Source: Nannobrachium achirus
Taxonomy: Eukaryota; Chordata; Actinopteri; Myctophiformes; Myctophidae
Assembly: GCA_963921795.1 (NCBI GenBank)
Contig: OY997642.1
Location: 61,134,909 to 61,198,908, forward strand
DNA length: 64,000 nt
Direction of reading: 5' to 3'
In this document: piece after piece, positions 23,953-35,899 of the stretch
Layout: every line of letters starts with the position of its first letter
How positions within the stretch are numbered: position 1 is the first letter of the stretch
The notes under the pieces: generated by a model
What the model was told of the DNA's origin: nothing
Seen by the model: the letters and a program-made list of their open reading frames with translations, nothing else
The model's database searches: none
Position numbers and translations under genes: made by a program

Positions 23953-24657
23953 GAGAAAGAATGGGACATGTGGCTTCCAGCAGCGCTGTCCCATCGATCA
24001 TGTGACCTAAGGAAACAACACCGGCTGTTCTTAAACAATTAACACGGCTTGGAGGAGGACACTAGTTAATTAGTTAATTAGTGACATCAGTGCAGCCGCG
24101 CAGCAGGGAGAGAAGCTTTCCCTTAAGGCTTTCTGACAGAAAACCTGGCCCACGACACACGCGGGAGTATCGCCAGACCGTCCGTCCGGGCGTGTGTCCA
24201 TCCGTCCTCCCGTCTGTGACAACATTTTCAAATCAGCCTCATGGTGGCGCTATAGCAGGCCGATTTGTGTTTTGCACTACACTGATCAGTGTAAAACTTT
24301 GTATGTGCACTCCCTAGAGGCCAAGGAAAAACATTTGAGATCCCTGATGTGTCCACATCCCTGATGGCCACATCACTGTGGCACGACCTCGCCCTTTAGG
24401 GTGAGGTCTCTTGTCGCCCTGAGGCGTCTTACTATTATTAGTAATAACTACTCCCACCGCTCTGCCGCCACACGCAACTGTTATTCCGCAGACGGCAGAA
24501 AGAAATGCGAATGGCCTAGAAATCCGTGATAATTTCCGCGATTGCGGAATCGCGGATTCCTGGGGGAATGCTGCTCTGAGAGCAGCATTGGCCCAAGGTC
24601 GAATGAGGCACTTATTAACTGTTTCTGCTTATTTTCAGCGAGGGTTTTCCCCACAAT

Positions 24658-24781
24658 AGGCTCTTTGTGTCTCCATAGGGAACAAAGCAGGCTCTTTGTG
24701 TCTCCATAGGGAACAAAGCAGGCTCTTTGTGTCTCCATAGGGAACAAAGCAGGCTCTTTGTGTCTCCATAGGGAACCATTG
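24658..24781. repeat. 31-bp minisatellite, four copies
   Basis: The unit AGGCTCTTTGTGTCTCCATA-GGGAACAAAGC is repeated almost perfectly four times. A related single CTCTTTGTGTCTCCATAG is at about 29790. Confidence 0.93.
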
Positions 24782-24825
24782 CTGGTCATCAAATGATTGG
24801 CTTAGGAATGCGACAAAAACATACA

Positions 24826-25073
24826 TATCGTCACTGTCGGGCAGAAACCTCGTATCTCCAAGTTTCACGTTTGTACGTTTTTTCACAAGGTAAAGCCCTG
24901 CTTCATCACACAAGGCCATCGCACAAAAGTAGTGAAAACAGCAGATCTACAAGCCGCGAGGCGTTGTGTGCTTGTAGATCGGCTGTTTTCACTAGTTTAA
25001 ATCATTTTTAAAATGATAAATGCAAAACGGACGCTTTTGGACATACAAGGTTTCCACCCGACATCGACGATAT
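24826..25073. mobile_element. MITE of the ATATCGTCGTTGTCGGG family
   Basis: The left end is ATATCGTCACTGTCGGGC and the right end CCCGACATCGACGATAT, with the AGATCTACAAGC palindromic module in the middle (about 24935-24995). Flanks are TA-rich. Confidence 0.8.
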
Positions 25074-25274
25074 ATCCATGAATTCAGATCTCCAAGTCAA
25101 TATAGTACTACCCCCCCAACATGAATACATCTCTACTCGTGATGCAGAGGAGAGGAAAACTTTCCTCATCTCACCTCGCCAGGAGGAGGATGCAAAAAGA
25201 CTGAACACACAAAAAATAGTAGTGCAAAGAAGATGAAAGGATTCTAAAAATAGATTTCTGTTCACATGGAAACC

Positions 25275-25443
25275 GGAGAGAGAGAGAGAGAGAGAGAGGA
25301 GAGACGGGAGAGGAGGAGAGAAGATGAGAGGAGGAGAGAGAGGGGACACAAGAAGAGAAGAGAAGAGAAGAGAAGAGAAGAGAAGAGAAGAGAAGAGAAG
25401 AGAAGAGAAGAGAAGAGAAGAGAAGAGAAGAGAAGAGAAGAGA
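25275..25443. repeat. (GA)n and (AGAAG)n purine tract
   Basis: A GA run, a mixed GAGGA part and about 18 AGAAG units make a purine-only strand of nearly 170 bp. Confidence 0.95.
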
Positions 25444-25529
25444 TGAGATAGTGGAGGATAAGGGTGGAGAAGAGAATAAAATGAATGGTTAAAAACTCTA
25501 ATCTCTCTCTAGAGAAGGGTTAAGGAGAC

Positions 25530-25531
25530 AG

Positions 25532-25578
<47 letters not shown>

Positions 25579-25624
25579 GACAGAGGTACAGAGGAGGATT
25601 TGCTGGATGAAATATCACTCTCAG

Positions 25625-25663
<39 letters not shown>

Positions 25664-25780
25664 CCTGGAGGAGCCGGAGCCAGACTTGTGTGGGAGGCGA
25701 ACATGATGGGGAGGAGAAGAGAGGAGAGGAGAGGAGAGGAGAGGAGAGGAGAGGAGAGGAGAGGAGAGGAGAGGAGAGGA
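25530..25780. repeat. CT and GAGGA tract cluster
   Basis: (CT)n at 25533-25574 and 25626-25660, then (GAGGA)n at 25717-25780. Together with 25275-25443 it forms a 500-bp block of strand-asymmetric purine/pyrimidine repeats. Confidence 0.95.
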
Positions 25781-25946
25781 GGAATATAGCAGGGCTGCCG
25801 GGTGGTCTTATGGGGGATTGTGAGATTGAAGGGGCAAGAAATGCAGGCTAAGAAGTGTGAGGTTTTAGAGCAGTTGATCCTACTGTACTGTATTTCCAAC
25901 CCTGAAACTAAAGTGCAAACGCAGCACAAGAAACAGTTGTCTATGC

Positions 25947-26852
25947 CAGTGTTTCTCAACCACTGTGCCTGGGGACCTTTGGTGTGCCCCTGAGAAGGGT
26001 CAAGTGTGCCCCTTGAAACTGCTTGAAAGCCAGTGTTGTCATTTATGAAATGGAAAAACTTACTTTTTCTGTAAGGCTGTGCTTAGAGAAGTTTTATAAA
26101 TACTGGCTAAAATGGATACTTTACATGAAAATGGATATTCTGGATATTCTGTGAGACATTCTGTGTACCTGAGTGTGTTATATTTCTACCCCTGTCATGT
26201 TTATTTCCTTGTACATCTCATATCTACCCAACTTTTTTGTTTTATTTTACTATCTATTCCACCGTTGTATCTGGAGACCTGTCCAGCATGTTGCTGGGAC
26301 GGGGAATGTGACGTTGGAAAGTTCGTTAACAGGCACACCAGATCTGTAGTTTCTGGAGGATCAGAATGAGGACTTTATAACAGACTGAAGTTGTGATGGA
26401 ATAAGACCTCTCACACATGGACTGTATGAACCGTAACATAAAGAGTGTTTAAAAAATGCTGCATCGTAATTGTTTATTTTCTGTATCTCTGCTGCCCAAG
26501 TTGACCTGTTCACTACACAAAAAAAAAAAAAAAAAAGTAAAAAAAAAAAAGAAAGCCAGTATTGTATTTATCATTTTAAAAATGATTTAAACTAGTGAAA
26601 ACAGCCGATCTACAAGCACACAACGCCTCGCGGTGCGAGGCGTTGTGTGCTTGTAGATCGGCTGTTTTCACTACTGCTGTGCGACAGCCTTGTATGACGA
26701 AGCAGGGCTTTACTTTGCGAAGAAACATACACATTTGAAAGGTTTCTTCCCGACAGTGACGATATTTACACCCCCGAATTATGTTGGTGTGCCCATGGAT
26801 TATTGGGACATGAAAAGTGTGCCCATGCAGAAAAAAAGGTTGAGAAACACTG
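25947..26852. mobile_element. hAT-like element with 8-bp target duplication
   Basis: The same family as 1298-1662. Ends CAGTGTTTCTCAACC / GGTTGAGAAACACTG are flanked on both sides by GTCTATGC (25939-25946 and 26853-26860). It contains a foreign 516-bp insertion (26035-26550) and a palindromic module at about 26595-26675. Confidence 0.92.
26035..26550 (+). mobile_element. Poly(A)-tailed retroposed insert of unknown source
   Basis: The insert is flanked by a 10-bp direct repeat, GAAAGCCAGT (26025-26034 and 26551-26560), and ends in an A-rich tract of about 33 bp. The empty target exists in the related element at 1377. These are marks of LINE-driven retroposition. The body matches no family I recognise; it may be a 3' UTR fragment of a cellular mRNA. 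Confidence 0.85.
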
Positions 26853-27474
26853 GTCTATGCTTCCACACCAGTGGTGGAAACAAATCAGATTTTTTAGGGA
26901 AGCCCTAGTCTCGCCGTGTCCAGAAAACTATTTCACAATCTCCGAATGCTAGATAAGAGTCTGGAACTACGCCTCCTGAAATCCGAGTAACGGAAGCTGG
27001 CATTTTCACTCGCAAAAATATTATGTTTAAATATAATTTCATTTTGAACACTACACCTTAAATCACTCAAATTGGATGGCAAATCACAACCTCTAGCGCC
27101 ACCATCAGGCGGATGTTTGCTAAACACATTTCTGAACAATGCTCCTACAGATTTTGCCCTAAAATCACGCAAAGCGGTACACTGACACTAGGGAAGCCCT
27201 ATTGAAATGGCAGTGTTTCTCCCTCCCCAAATGAATGGTATTTTTGAGGGCCTAAGCATACTCAAAAAGTTGTGCAACTTTGCATACACATCAACAAGAT
27301 TATTGATTTGACAGTAAACAAACCGCTTTGGAGACATAAAAGTCGTGGGGGGAGGGGACAGATAAACATAAAGACTTTTGCACTCCTGTATTGGCTTTTA
27401 ATACTGGCGGGAACGAAGAGTACTTCTTATTCTCTGTCTCTCTCACACACACACAACGTTGTGATGTTTGGTGA

Positions 27475-27494
27475 CCCCCCCCCCCCCCCCCCCC
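27475..27494. repeat. C homopolymer, 20 nt
   Basis: Twenty C in a row, downstream (in transcription) of the 27634-27783 exon. Confidence 0.95.
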
Positions 27495-27547
27495 TTGCGA
27501 TCACAAGCATAAACAACATAGAGAGGATCCGTTTTCAATGTGCGTAC

Positions 27548-27617
<70 letters not shown>

Positions 27618-27626
27618 GTGTGTGCA
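27548..27626. repeat. (GT)n tract adjoining an EFR3 donor
   Basis: CA on the coding strand, starting about 8 bp past the GTAGGC donor. Confidence 0.97.
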
Positions 27627-27633
27627 GGCCTAC

Positions 27634-27783
27634 CTGTCCATGTCCTCAGCGTCCTGCATGTTAAACAGCATAGAGGGGATCAGCTTGTCCATGTGCTGGG
27701 GCTCCCAGATGATGGCCTGCAGCTCGTCGTTCACGGTCTTCCTCACCACGCCCTGAAGGCCCTTGATCCCCGCCACGCGGATC
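27634..27783 (-). CDS. efr3a: EFR3 family coding exon (VAGIKGLQGVVRKTVNDELQ)
   Basis: This 150-nt exon encodes (R)IRVAGIKGLQGVVRKTVND and continues ELQAIIWEPQHMDKLIPSM to LFNMQDAEDMD plus two bases. VVRKTVNDEL and IWEPQHMDK are conserved across EFR3 proteins; the EPQ form is A-type. The minus-strand acceptor is TCTCTCAG|GATC and the donor is GGACAG|GTAGGC. GTAGGC is a weaker than consensus donor, and a coding-strand (CA)n microsatellite begins about 8 bp beyond it. AIIWEP replaces the more usual ATIWEP/ANIWDP. Phase agrees with both neighbouring exons. Confidence 0.94.
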
Positions 27784-27965
27784 CTGAGAGACCCAACACA
27801 CCACAACAGAACCTAAAAAACCAACCAAACCTTCCCTGCATGACGTCATGATGACGTTGTGATAACGTCCTCCGGTGACTCCGGTGACTTTCAGAACTAT
27901 AGGCCAGATCACAGCCCATATGGGGATGTTCTTGACATCATTACCAATGTCCAAAACCGTTTGTT

Positions 27966-28175
27966 CTGCATTTATCATTTTCAAAATGATTTAAACTAGT
28001 GTAAACAGCCGATCTACAAGCACACAACGCCTCGCACCGCGAGGCGTTGTGTGCTTGTAGATTGGCGGTTTTCACTACTTTTGTGCGACAGCCTTGTCTG
28101 ATGAAGCAGGGCTTTACTTCGCAGAAAAACGTATACATTTGAAACTTGGAGATACGAGTTTTTGACGATATGGAC
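27966..28175. mobile_element. MITE of the ATATCGTCGTTGTCGGG family, partial
   Basis: It has the TTTATCATTTTCAAAATGA spacer and a full central module (28000-28075), and ends in GACGATATGG. The left terminus is missing. Confidence 0.7.
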
Positions 28176-28264
28176 TAATGGATAATTTTTATTGTTTGTA
28201 ATGTTAGTTGAAATATGAGCATGTGAGGTTATATTCTGGGACATGTCTGACTAGTTATGATATT

Positions 28265-28454
28265 TATCTGGCCTCGATCGGACCCAAATGCATTTGGGTC
28301 CCCATCCGCAATCAATGGGGGTAAATGTATTGTAATCACATTATTGTCTTAGGAATGTGGCAAATACAAAACATAATATTATTGAACTCAAGTCTCCACG
28401 GCGTGAGTAATCAATAGGAGAAAAAAGTAATTTTGGGGGTGAACTACTCCTTTA
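28265..28454. mobile_element. Truncated palindromic MITE, same family
   Basis: The right half is clear (TTATTGAACTCAAGTCTCCA to GGGTGAACTACTCCTTTAA). The left half is reduced to the ATTTGGGTCCCCATCCGCA-ATCAATGGGGGTA part. Confidence 0.65.
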
Positions 28455-28574
28455 ACCATAACCATGAATCACTAACACTGCCTCCAGCCTGAATCTGTTC
28501 CACATTGCAGCGCTAGCTCTAAAAAACCTCTGAATACAATAGTTATCTTGTGGGAAAAAGAGGGTCCTCGCAAT

Positions 28575-28892
28575 AAGCCCTATTCACGGCCCGCCCACTC
28601 AGCATCCCCCGGATGCTGAAGTCACGTTTTGAAGGGGTAAAACCCTGCTAAGTTAACACAGAAATCGCAAATTTAATGCAATTTCCGAATAGTACAGTAT
28701 AAAATACGGCTAGCATGAACAAGAACACAAGATAGTAAAAGGCACAAAGCATTATAATTTACTTTACCGTTCGAAATAATGATTTATTGGCTTTAAGTCC
28801 AGCTATTTCTGTATTAATTTCCCCGTCTAAATTGACGTTACACCAGGAAGTTGCTGAGAAATTTGCTGAGTGGGCGGGCCGTGAATAAGGCT
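28575..28892. mobile_element. MITE with ATTCACGGCCCGCCCACTC ends
   Basis: CCTATTCACGGCCCGCCCACT and its complement (AGTGGGCGGGCCGTGAATAA) bound about 318 bp. A diverged copy in inverted orientation is at 61318-61640. Confidence 0.83.
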
Positions 28893-28943
28893 CATTAGGT
28901 CCACCTCTCAAGATCAAGGCCCTTGTAAGTATAGAAATACCTT

Positions 28944-28945
<2 letters not shown>

Positions 28946-28984
<39 letters not shown>

Positions 28985-29018
28985 CACACTCACACTCACA
29001 CTCACACTCACACTCACA

Positions 29019-29074
<56 letters not shown>
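28946..29074. repeat. (CA)n with (CACACT)n centre
   Basis: A CA tract, about eight CACACT units, then CA again. Confidence 0.95.
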
Positions 29075-29078
<4 letters not shown>

Positions 29079-29217
29079 CACGAGTGTGAATTCTAATATA
29101 AGCTATATTGCTAGTTGACCTTTGAGGTGACCGTGGCAGGTGAATAATCCTGTGAGTGACTCTCAAATAGTGTTTGGTATTCACTGTCTGTCTCCTTAGA
29201 GATAACACAACGCGCAT

Positions 29218-29368
<151 letters not shown>

Positions 29369-29879
29369 GGTCCTTATCGTTGTTGTCAGGCAGAAATCAC
29401 CCATCTCCATATCCTAAAACTTTTGTGTTCCTTCGTAAATCTATGCCCTCTACTGGACATTTTGTATTTCTTCATAAATCACAATTATCATAGGCAGACA
29501 CCCCACTTATCCCGATTATAGCATCTCAATTACCACAGGGAGCCGCCCCACCAACCCCCAGGCATTGACTGCATGGCCCTGCCTGCAGTGCTTTCTGCTC
29601 ACAGAAATAACAGAACATACACTAGTATAGAGCCCTGAGGGATTCCGGTCAACATACAGGGTTTAAGTGGTGGTTAACCTATCTGGTGCTGTGATAGAGT
29701 CAATCCCTGGTGCTTGAGGCCATCAGCATGCAGGGAGAAGATACGGGGAAAAGTGGAATCACTTAAACTTAAAGGGATTGAGGGACACTCTTTGTGTCTC
29801 CATAGTAAACCCCCACCTGTTCACTCAGATCAGCTGACAGAACCCTCGCTAAAAACCCCTGGACAAAAATCCACTTGTC

Positions 29880-30262
29880 CTAGATAATTTGCCCTCCTGG
29901 CCCCCAAACTGTGGAAAATAAACTCCCTGTCGCACTTAGAACTACAGACTCACTCCCTTGCTTCCACCGTGGACTGAAGACTCACCTCTTCAGACTCCAC
30001 CTAGACCCATAGCACTACTGTAACACTCCCCTTCCCTCAATGACCATACATGAAGCTAGATAGAATTTTTAGGTTTTAGAAACGTTGTTTTACTGATTAG
30101 GTGCGTGGTCTACCTAATATGTTATTGTTTTTCTAGATTGATATTCGTTATATTGTTGATGATCTACTGACATATTACAGTATCTTGCTTATTATAGTGA
30201 TGTGTATTACCTGCTTATTGTAAGTCGCTTTGGATTAAAAGCATCTGCTAAATGCCTAAACT
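29880..30262 (+). mobile_element. LINE 3'-end fragment
   Basis: The start translates imperfectly as LLAPKLW...LPC/CFHRGLKTHLFRL-like sequence typical of the C terminus of fish LINE reverse transcriptase ORFs. It is followed by a 3' UTR ending GTAAGTCGCTTTGGATTAAA-AGCATCTGCTAAATGCC, a well-known fish LINE tail. Frames are broken. Confidence 0.6.
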
Positions 30263-31214
30263 GTAAACTGCTGTCAGTCATCACATTTTGGCTTGGGACA
30301 AAAATATACATCCATGAAGTCTCCATGGGGTGAGTAAACCATCGACAATAAGTAATTTTTTTTGGGAGAACTATCCATTTAACCATATTTCAACATTTCA
30401 TTTACTTGTCCTATTCATTTCATTAAAATTCAGTATTATCATGTGCATTTGTATTGCTTTTTGTTAACACGGTCTTCACAGACTATGCCACACCAACAAT
30501 GTGCAGCTGTCTGACAGATACACCTTAAACATGTTTGATCATGTTATGCGTTCTTCATAAATGAACGCCCTGACATACAAGAGTGCCACGCAAAAGTACA
30601 GAAAACAGACAATCTAAGGGGTGTCCAGGGGGGTCGCCAGCTCAATGCAAACAAATCCTTGCTTCTGGGGTATGTTAAAGCAATAAGCCACAAGAGGCGA
30701 GTGGTTACCGGGGGAGTACACACCGGCTGAGAGGCGTTGGGAAACACGAGGCGCAGCCGAGTGTTTCCGACCCTCTCAGCCGGGGGCTCAATCCGAACAC
30801 TTGTGTTAGATCAGTCTCATGTTAAGAAGTTAAGAACCATATTCGATCCATACACATGTTTATTTTCATCCAGATTTAGCTGCTATGTATCACATCAAAA
30901 ACGCTAGCATAGCAACCTAAGCTAAACAGCCGAGTGGTGCCTGGAGAATAGAGGGCGCTTGTTGCCTTTACAAGCCCCGCCCGGAGCCATTCAGTCACTG
31001 TCCTATGCATGCGGGCGGTGCTTAGAAGCACCCGCACGGCAGGATTTGAGAGGAAATCAAACGCTCGCTTCTCTAGTTCAGCCTCACGGCACAGTGGAAA
31101 GAAATAACGCACCTGGCTTTGATATAAACTGATTCAAGGTATGGGTTACAGTCTCAGGTATACCATGGCACCCAGCCAATCAGAATCAAGGAATGGAACT
31201 AGCCGTTTTAGAAA

Positions 31215-31325
31215 TGTATGTATTGTATGTATGTATGTATGTATGTATTGTATGTATTGTATGTATGTATGCATGTATGTATTGTATGTATTGTATGTAT
31301 GTATGTATGTATGTATGTATGTATT
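31215..31325. repeat. (TGTA)n microsatellite
   Basis: TGTA units with periodic TGTATTGTA interruptions. Confidence 0.96.
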
Positions 31326-31393
31326 TATTTTTAGATGGGGTAGGCAGCCACACCTTGACACACAAAAGTATAAGAACCACTGTTGTGTAGAGA

Positions 31394-31683
31394 TTAAAGG
31401 AGTAGATCACCCCCAAAATATTTTTTTTTCCTATTGATTATTCACGCCATGGAGAATTGAGTTCAACAATGTTTTTTTTGTTGCATTCCCAAAACAAAAA
31501 TGTGATTTCAATAAATGTACCCCCATTGATTGATTGATTGAATCAATAGGGGTACATTTACTCTAATACATTTTTTGTCTTAGGAATGGGACAAAAAACT
31601 AAAAATATTATTGAACTCAAGTCTCCATGGCGTGAATAATCAATAGGAAAAAAAGTCATTTTGGGGGTGAACTACTCCTTTAA
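31394..31683. mobile_element. TTAA-flanked palindromic MITE, same family
   Basis: The same ends as 55716-56040 (one substitution: AGTAGATCACCC). The centre is a short GATTGATTGATTGAATCAAT palindrome in place of the long one. Confidence 0.88.
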
Positions 31684-31700
31684 CGGTTTGAACATACAGG

Positions 31701-32300
31701 TTAACCCATTTAGAACGGGTACACATTTTGTGTATCATTATTCTATGATTCAACTAATGAAAAATAGCAGATATACAAGCTCACAGCGCGGCACCGAGTG
31801 CAGCGCTGTGAACTTATAGATCTGCTATTTTTGAAAAATCGTGAAAATTAGAATTTTGACCCGATTCTATGTGTCTTTTTAATCCTTCTAAGATTTTTTG
31901 AAAAACCTATGTTTCTATGTCAGCAATCTGGCTAGCCATTGTCAAAGAAACGGTCCTTTTCACTTAACTGGAGCTCAGTTAGTCTGTTCTTGAGAGACTA
32001 CTGTGTCAGTGGTTCTCAAACCTTTTCATGTGAAGGACCCCCAAAATGATATGAATTTGGCCACGGACCCCCATCTCAAAATATGTAGTTCCAGGGACCA
32101 CCCAGAAGCAAAATGTGAGTTACAACCGTTCGCTTTGAAAATACATATATTCAAAGATTTGCACACATTTTCACGACGTTTTCAAAAATAGCAGATCTAC
32201 AAGCTCGCAGCGCGGCACTCGGTGCCGCGCTGTGAGCTTGTATATCTGCTATTTTTCCACTGGTTAAAGCATTCAATAATGCTAGGCCTAAATGGGTTAA
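31701..32300. mobile_element. TTAA-flanked MITE (piggyBac-like ends), complete copy
   Basis: TTAA|CCCATTTAGAAC on the left and GCCTAAATGGG|TTAA on the right. A hairpin module sits just inside each end (31759-31833 and 32187-32258). The middle holds a CAGTGGTTCTCAAACC block. TTAA duplication and CCC/GGG ends suggest piggyBac mobilisation; no transposase is present. Confidence 0.85.
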
Positions 32301-32525
32301 AATGTCTCAGACTCAGTTCAACACAGTGAGCGTGTGACAAATCGAAACCTTCCCCGACGTCCCTCGACTCTTGAACTTTCGGCGGAGAGCGATATTGCAC
32401 TGTGGCTCCGAACGAGCCCTTGGAGAGAGAGACTGGAGATACAGATGGACTGGCAGATAATGATGTTATGAAGACACAGCCCGGGTGGGATTAGATTTGT
32501 CGTGCGATTCGGGGGGGGTTGGGGC

Positions 32526-32577
<52 letters not shown>

Positions 32578-33990
32578 GGGCGTCAAGGTAAGTGAAGGCC
32601 CGTATGCCTCTCTCCTCTCGCACAATGCTATTTATACCTCCTCCAGGATTGCCTATAGCGGAGGAGGGGAGAGCTACGGTGGAAGAAGTACTCTTACTTA
32701 ACTGATACTCTGCGATCCCCGTCAAAACCGTTGATTTCCCGCTGTACCTCTCTGCGATGCCCGTCGTTCCCGGAAATTTAATTAGCTTTAATCATTATGA
32801 AACAATTAAAAGTATGATCGCTGTATATGGCCGCTTCGGAGTCTTAGGCCCGCCCCCTAACTGTATCCTGACGTATTTCCGGTCTGGACCGGATCTAGCT
32901 TTCCGTATCCTGTCTGAGCCTGGGCCATAGTCCCGCCTCCATTGGTTTACATTGTAACAGAAGAGGATTGCTCCTCGGCGATGGAAAGCTCGTTTTTCAA
33001 TCCGATTTTTGCGTTTGGAAACTTTGATCCAGTCTCTACACGCCTGGATTATGATCCCCGTACATATCGTGCGTTTTGTGCTCGAACGTGTCCACGTGTT
33101 ACCATAGCGCACAGCTGGCTTTTTTCAATGTTTTTTCATGTAAACACTGGCGGATAAGCAGGGATACAGCGTGGCAACGCATATGTCTATTTCAATGGGG
33201 TTTTTTTTATTCGAAAGCTGTCACCGAGTCTACACGTCTACTAGATGAGTCGCGCACAGATTGTGCACGATGCGTGCGCGTGCCCACGTTAAAAGGTAAG
33301 GACAATTTGGCAGCTGCTTACTACAGCTATGTTTAAAATGGCAGCAAAATTGTTAAGTAAAAAATAAAGATGGGCCATTTATGCAGAATGGCCCATCTCG
33401 TTTGTTATTTTCAAAAGTACTGTAGATCAGCTGTTCTCAAAAAGCCATGTACAACATTTGTTAATGTATCAAGAATAGCTTTGCGCCGCGGTTGAAAGCT
33501 TTCAGCTCTGTATACTCTTTAATGCTTTTGGGTGACGCTGCAGTTGGATCGTAGGGCATTGATTTATGAACAGTGTAAAATAAGAGGTTTCTGCCTGGCA
33601 GCTTTTGCAGTTAACTCGGGAATAAAAACCGTCAAATAATTGCAGTGAAGTAAAGAGAAGGAAGACATTTGCCTCCGAGAAGTATCAAGAAATGGTAAAA
33701 TAGTGCCTTGAACTTGTGCTCCAGTTACTGGAGTAAATGTACTTTGGTAAGTGGAGTACCCTTAGACCAAAGGGACATGGGGAATCCAGGCAATCTCTTC
33801 TACAAACTCTTAACTTCATTTCATCTCCTCGTTCTGCAGCTGCCGGCGCTCCAAGCTCGGCGCTCCGCGTCCCCCGAACGCAACAAAAAAGGGTTTTCAT
33901 GAATACTAATGTGGTTGGCAGAGAATGGAGCTGTTCGCAGATTGTCTGGGGCAGGAGGATGAAACGGTCTGCAAGTGGTTTATTTATAGA
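32301..33990. other. Intronic stretch without recognised genes
   Basis: Short frames at 32942-33157 and 33737-34100 have no domain I can name. GGCCCGCCCCCTAA-type sequence at 32847 resembles a transposon end. Nothing else is seen. Confidence 0.4.
32529..32580. repeat. (GT)n followed by G homopolymer
   Basis: GT for about 32 bp, then about 20 G. Confidence 0.95.
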
Positions 33991-34118
33991 GAAGTGTTTT
34001 AAAGAGAAATGTTTTAACCCGCCAAGACCTGAGGCCGATTCTGCTAAAGCTGTATCTGAATCCCAATGTGTTTGTGATGCTCCAAACAAAACCTTTTTCA
34101 TGACAAGGAGGTATGTAC

Positions 34119-34611
34119 TAGAGCCCGACCGATATATCGGTCAAACCGATATATGGGTAGTTTTTAGACCCCGATGTCGGTATCGGACATCGGTCATTAT
34201 CTCTCCGATGTATCAGTCGCTTTTATAAGTAATATTAGACCACGATTTAATGACATTTAGCCACTCAAATGACCCAAAATGATATTGTCGTTGCCCGTAA
34301 GGATCCATTGGGTTTCATTTTACACTCATGAGTTAAAGATCTTATAAATGGTCCATGTGGTTACCAATTCTCCATCATTTTTCTGGGGACCACCTGGAAA
34401 CCCCTCAAAGACCACTGGTGGTCCCCGGACCATTGGTAAAAAAAAAAAGGAAAAAAAGGTTTTGAAGGTAACAAGTTTTTGAAATTGTGTCTATGTATTA
34501 TTATTTTATATTACTGCAAAACAGCGGTTAAACATCGGCAATCGGTGGTCTAGCACTCTCCATCTGCAAACATCGGCATCGGTCAAAAAATATGGCATTG
34601 GTCAGGCTCTA
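34119..34611. mobile_element. hAT-type element with exact 8-bp duplication
   Basis: The element begins TAGAGCCCGACCGATATATC and ends GGTCAGGCTCTA. GTATGTAC is duplicated exactly at 34111-34118 and 34612-34619. The 493-bp body has CATCGG repeats and no transposase. Confidence 0.93.
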
Positions 34612-34834
34612 GTATGTACTGTATTTGGCAGCCGACCCCCAGAAGCTAAGATTTTAGTTAAAAAATGCTCTCTTTAAAAAATATACATGTACAGTATTCA
34701 AAGATTTGCACACGTTTGAATCCTTGGTCCATTTTACCGTCTGTATCCGCAGGGGTGTCGCAGCAAATTCTGGGCCCTGGGTACAAGGATTCACTGCGGG
34801 CCCCCCATGAATGTTCTTCATAGGGGGAGGAGGT

Positions 34835-35292
34835 TTAACCCATTTAGACTGGGAACGCATTATTTTGTGCTTTAACTATTGAAAAATAGCATATATATAC
34901 AAGCTAACAGCGTGGCACCGAGTGCCGCACTGCGAGCTTGTAGATCTGCTATGTTTGAAAAATGTGAACATTTGTGCAAGTCTTTGAATATTTCAAATCC
35001 TTCTAAGGTTTTTTGAAAAACCTATGTTTCTATGTCAGTGGTGCACAAACATTTTCATGTGAAGGCCCCCGAAAATGATATGTATTTGGCCACAGACCCC
35101 CATCTCAAAATATTTAGTTCCAGGGACCCCCCCAGAGGCAAAATTTGAGTTACAAATGTTCGCTTAAAAAATACATATATCCAAAGATTTGCACACATTT
35201 TCATTTTCACGTCAAAAATAGCAGATCTATAAGTTCGTAGCATGAGCTTGTATATCTGCTATTTTTCAATAGCTAAAGTACAAAATAATTAA
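34835..35292. mobile_element. TTAA-flanked MITE, right end decayed
   Basis: The left end TTAA|CCCATTTAGACTGGG is clear. Hairpin modules are at about 34885-34955 and 35214-35270. The right end has lost the AAATGGGTTAA terminus. Confidence 0.75.
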
Positions 35293-35383
35293 GGCCCCTC
35301 CACCTTGGGCCCTAGTAAGTAGTCCGCAGTAATGTTGATTTAGTTTTAGTCATAGTCTTTTTGAATACCAGTAGTACACTCAC

Positions 35384-35505
35384 CTGGTTCTGGTTTCGGG
35401 GTCGTCGTGCGTGGAGTGACACATGGCACTGAACTGGGACACGAAGAAGTCGTAGCGTCGATGGTACGAGGGCGTGTCCTCCTCGATGTTGGCAAATTTC
35501 ACGAA
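35384..35505 (-). CDS. efr3a: EFR3 family coding exon (FVKFANIEEDTPSYHRRYDF)
   Basis: This 122-nt exon encodes FVKFANIEEDTPSYHRRYDF then FVSQFSAMCHSTHDDPETRT, a hallmark segment of EFR3 proteins. RRYDFF and SAMCHS agree with EFR3A rather than EFR3B (RSYDFF, SEMCHS, as recalled). The minus-strand acceptor is GTCTCCAG|TTC and the donor is AACCAG|GTGAGT. It starts in phase 0 and leaves AG, completed by the G of the next exon to give Arg. A (GTCT)n tetranucleotide tract on the coding strand lies about 12 bp upstream of the acceptor, in the position of the polypyrimidine tract. Confidence 0.95.
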
Positions 35506-35517
35506 CTGGAGACAGGA

Positions 35518-35519
35518 AG

Positions 35520-35558
<39 letters not shown>

Positions 35559-35559
35559 G
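35518..35559. repeat. (CAGA)n tract next to an EFR3 acceptor
   Basis: (GTCT)n on the coding strand, ending about 12 bp before the acceptor of the 35384-35505 exon. Confidence 0.95.
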
Positions 35560-35899
35560 GGTTAACACAAACTCCAGGATAGACAGAGTGCAGTAAAGCT
35601 GAGCGGGACACAGTGAGAGAGAAACAATTGACAAACATTACTATTTACTATTTAAAGCTATACTGTGTAAGTTGCTCAATTAGTGGTCAGTAGCGGTTAG
35701 CGGTATTGCTTTTTCCGGCAGTTTTTCGCCCGGGGTCGCCATGGACCACTGGAGCGGGCCGCGACCGCCTGCAGCTCGCCGATACGCATCCGTAGAGTGG
35801 TCTCACGTTCCTATGCGACCAGGCGTTGGGGAGTAACAGGCTAGACTCCTACACCAGCGTAAACACTGCTGTTGAAGCAAGCTACTTCCTGAAGAGACG

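Noticed and set aside
25008..25959. Frames rich in Glu-Arg or Ser-Leu
   Set aside because: Translations of GA/CT and AGAAG/GAGGA repeats.
34654..35243. Minus-strand frames sharing SVVLKPFHVKDPQ- or ANLWIYVFF-like peptides (also near 32003, 46937, 53982, 63481)
   Set aside because: They recur only within copies of the TTAA MITE family and are shadows of the repeat.
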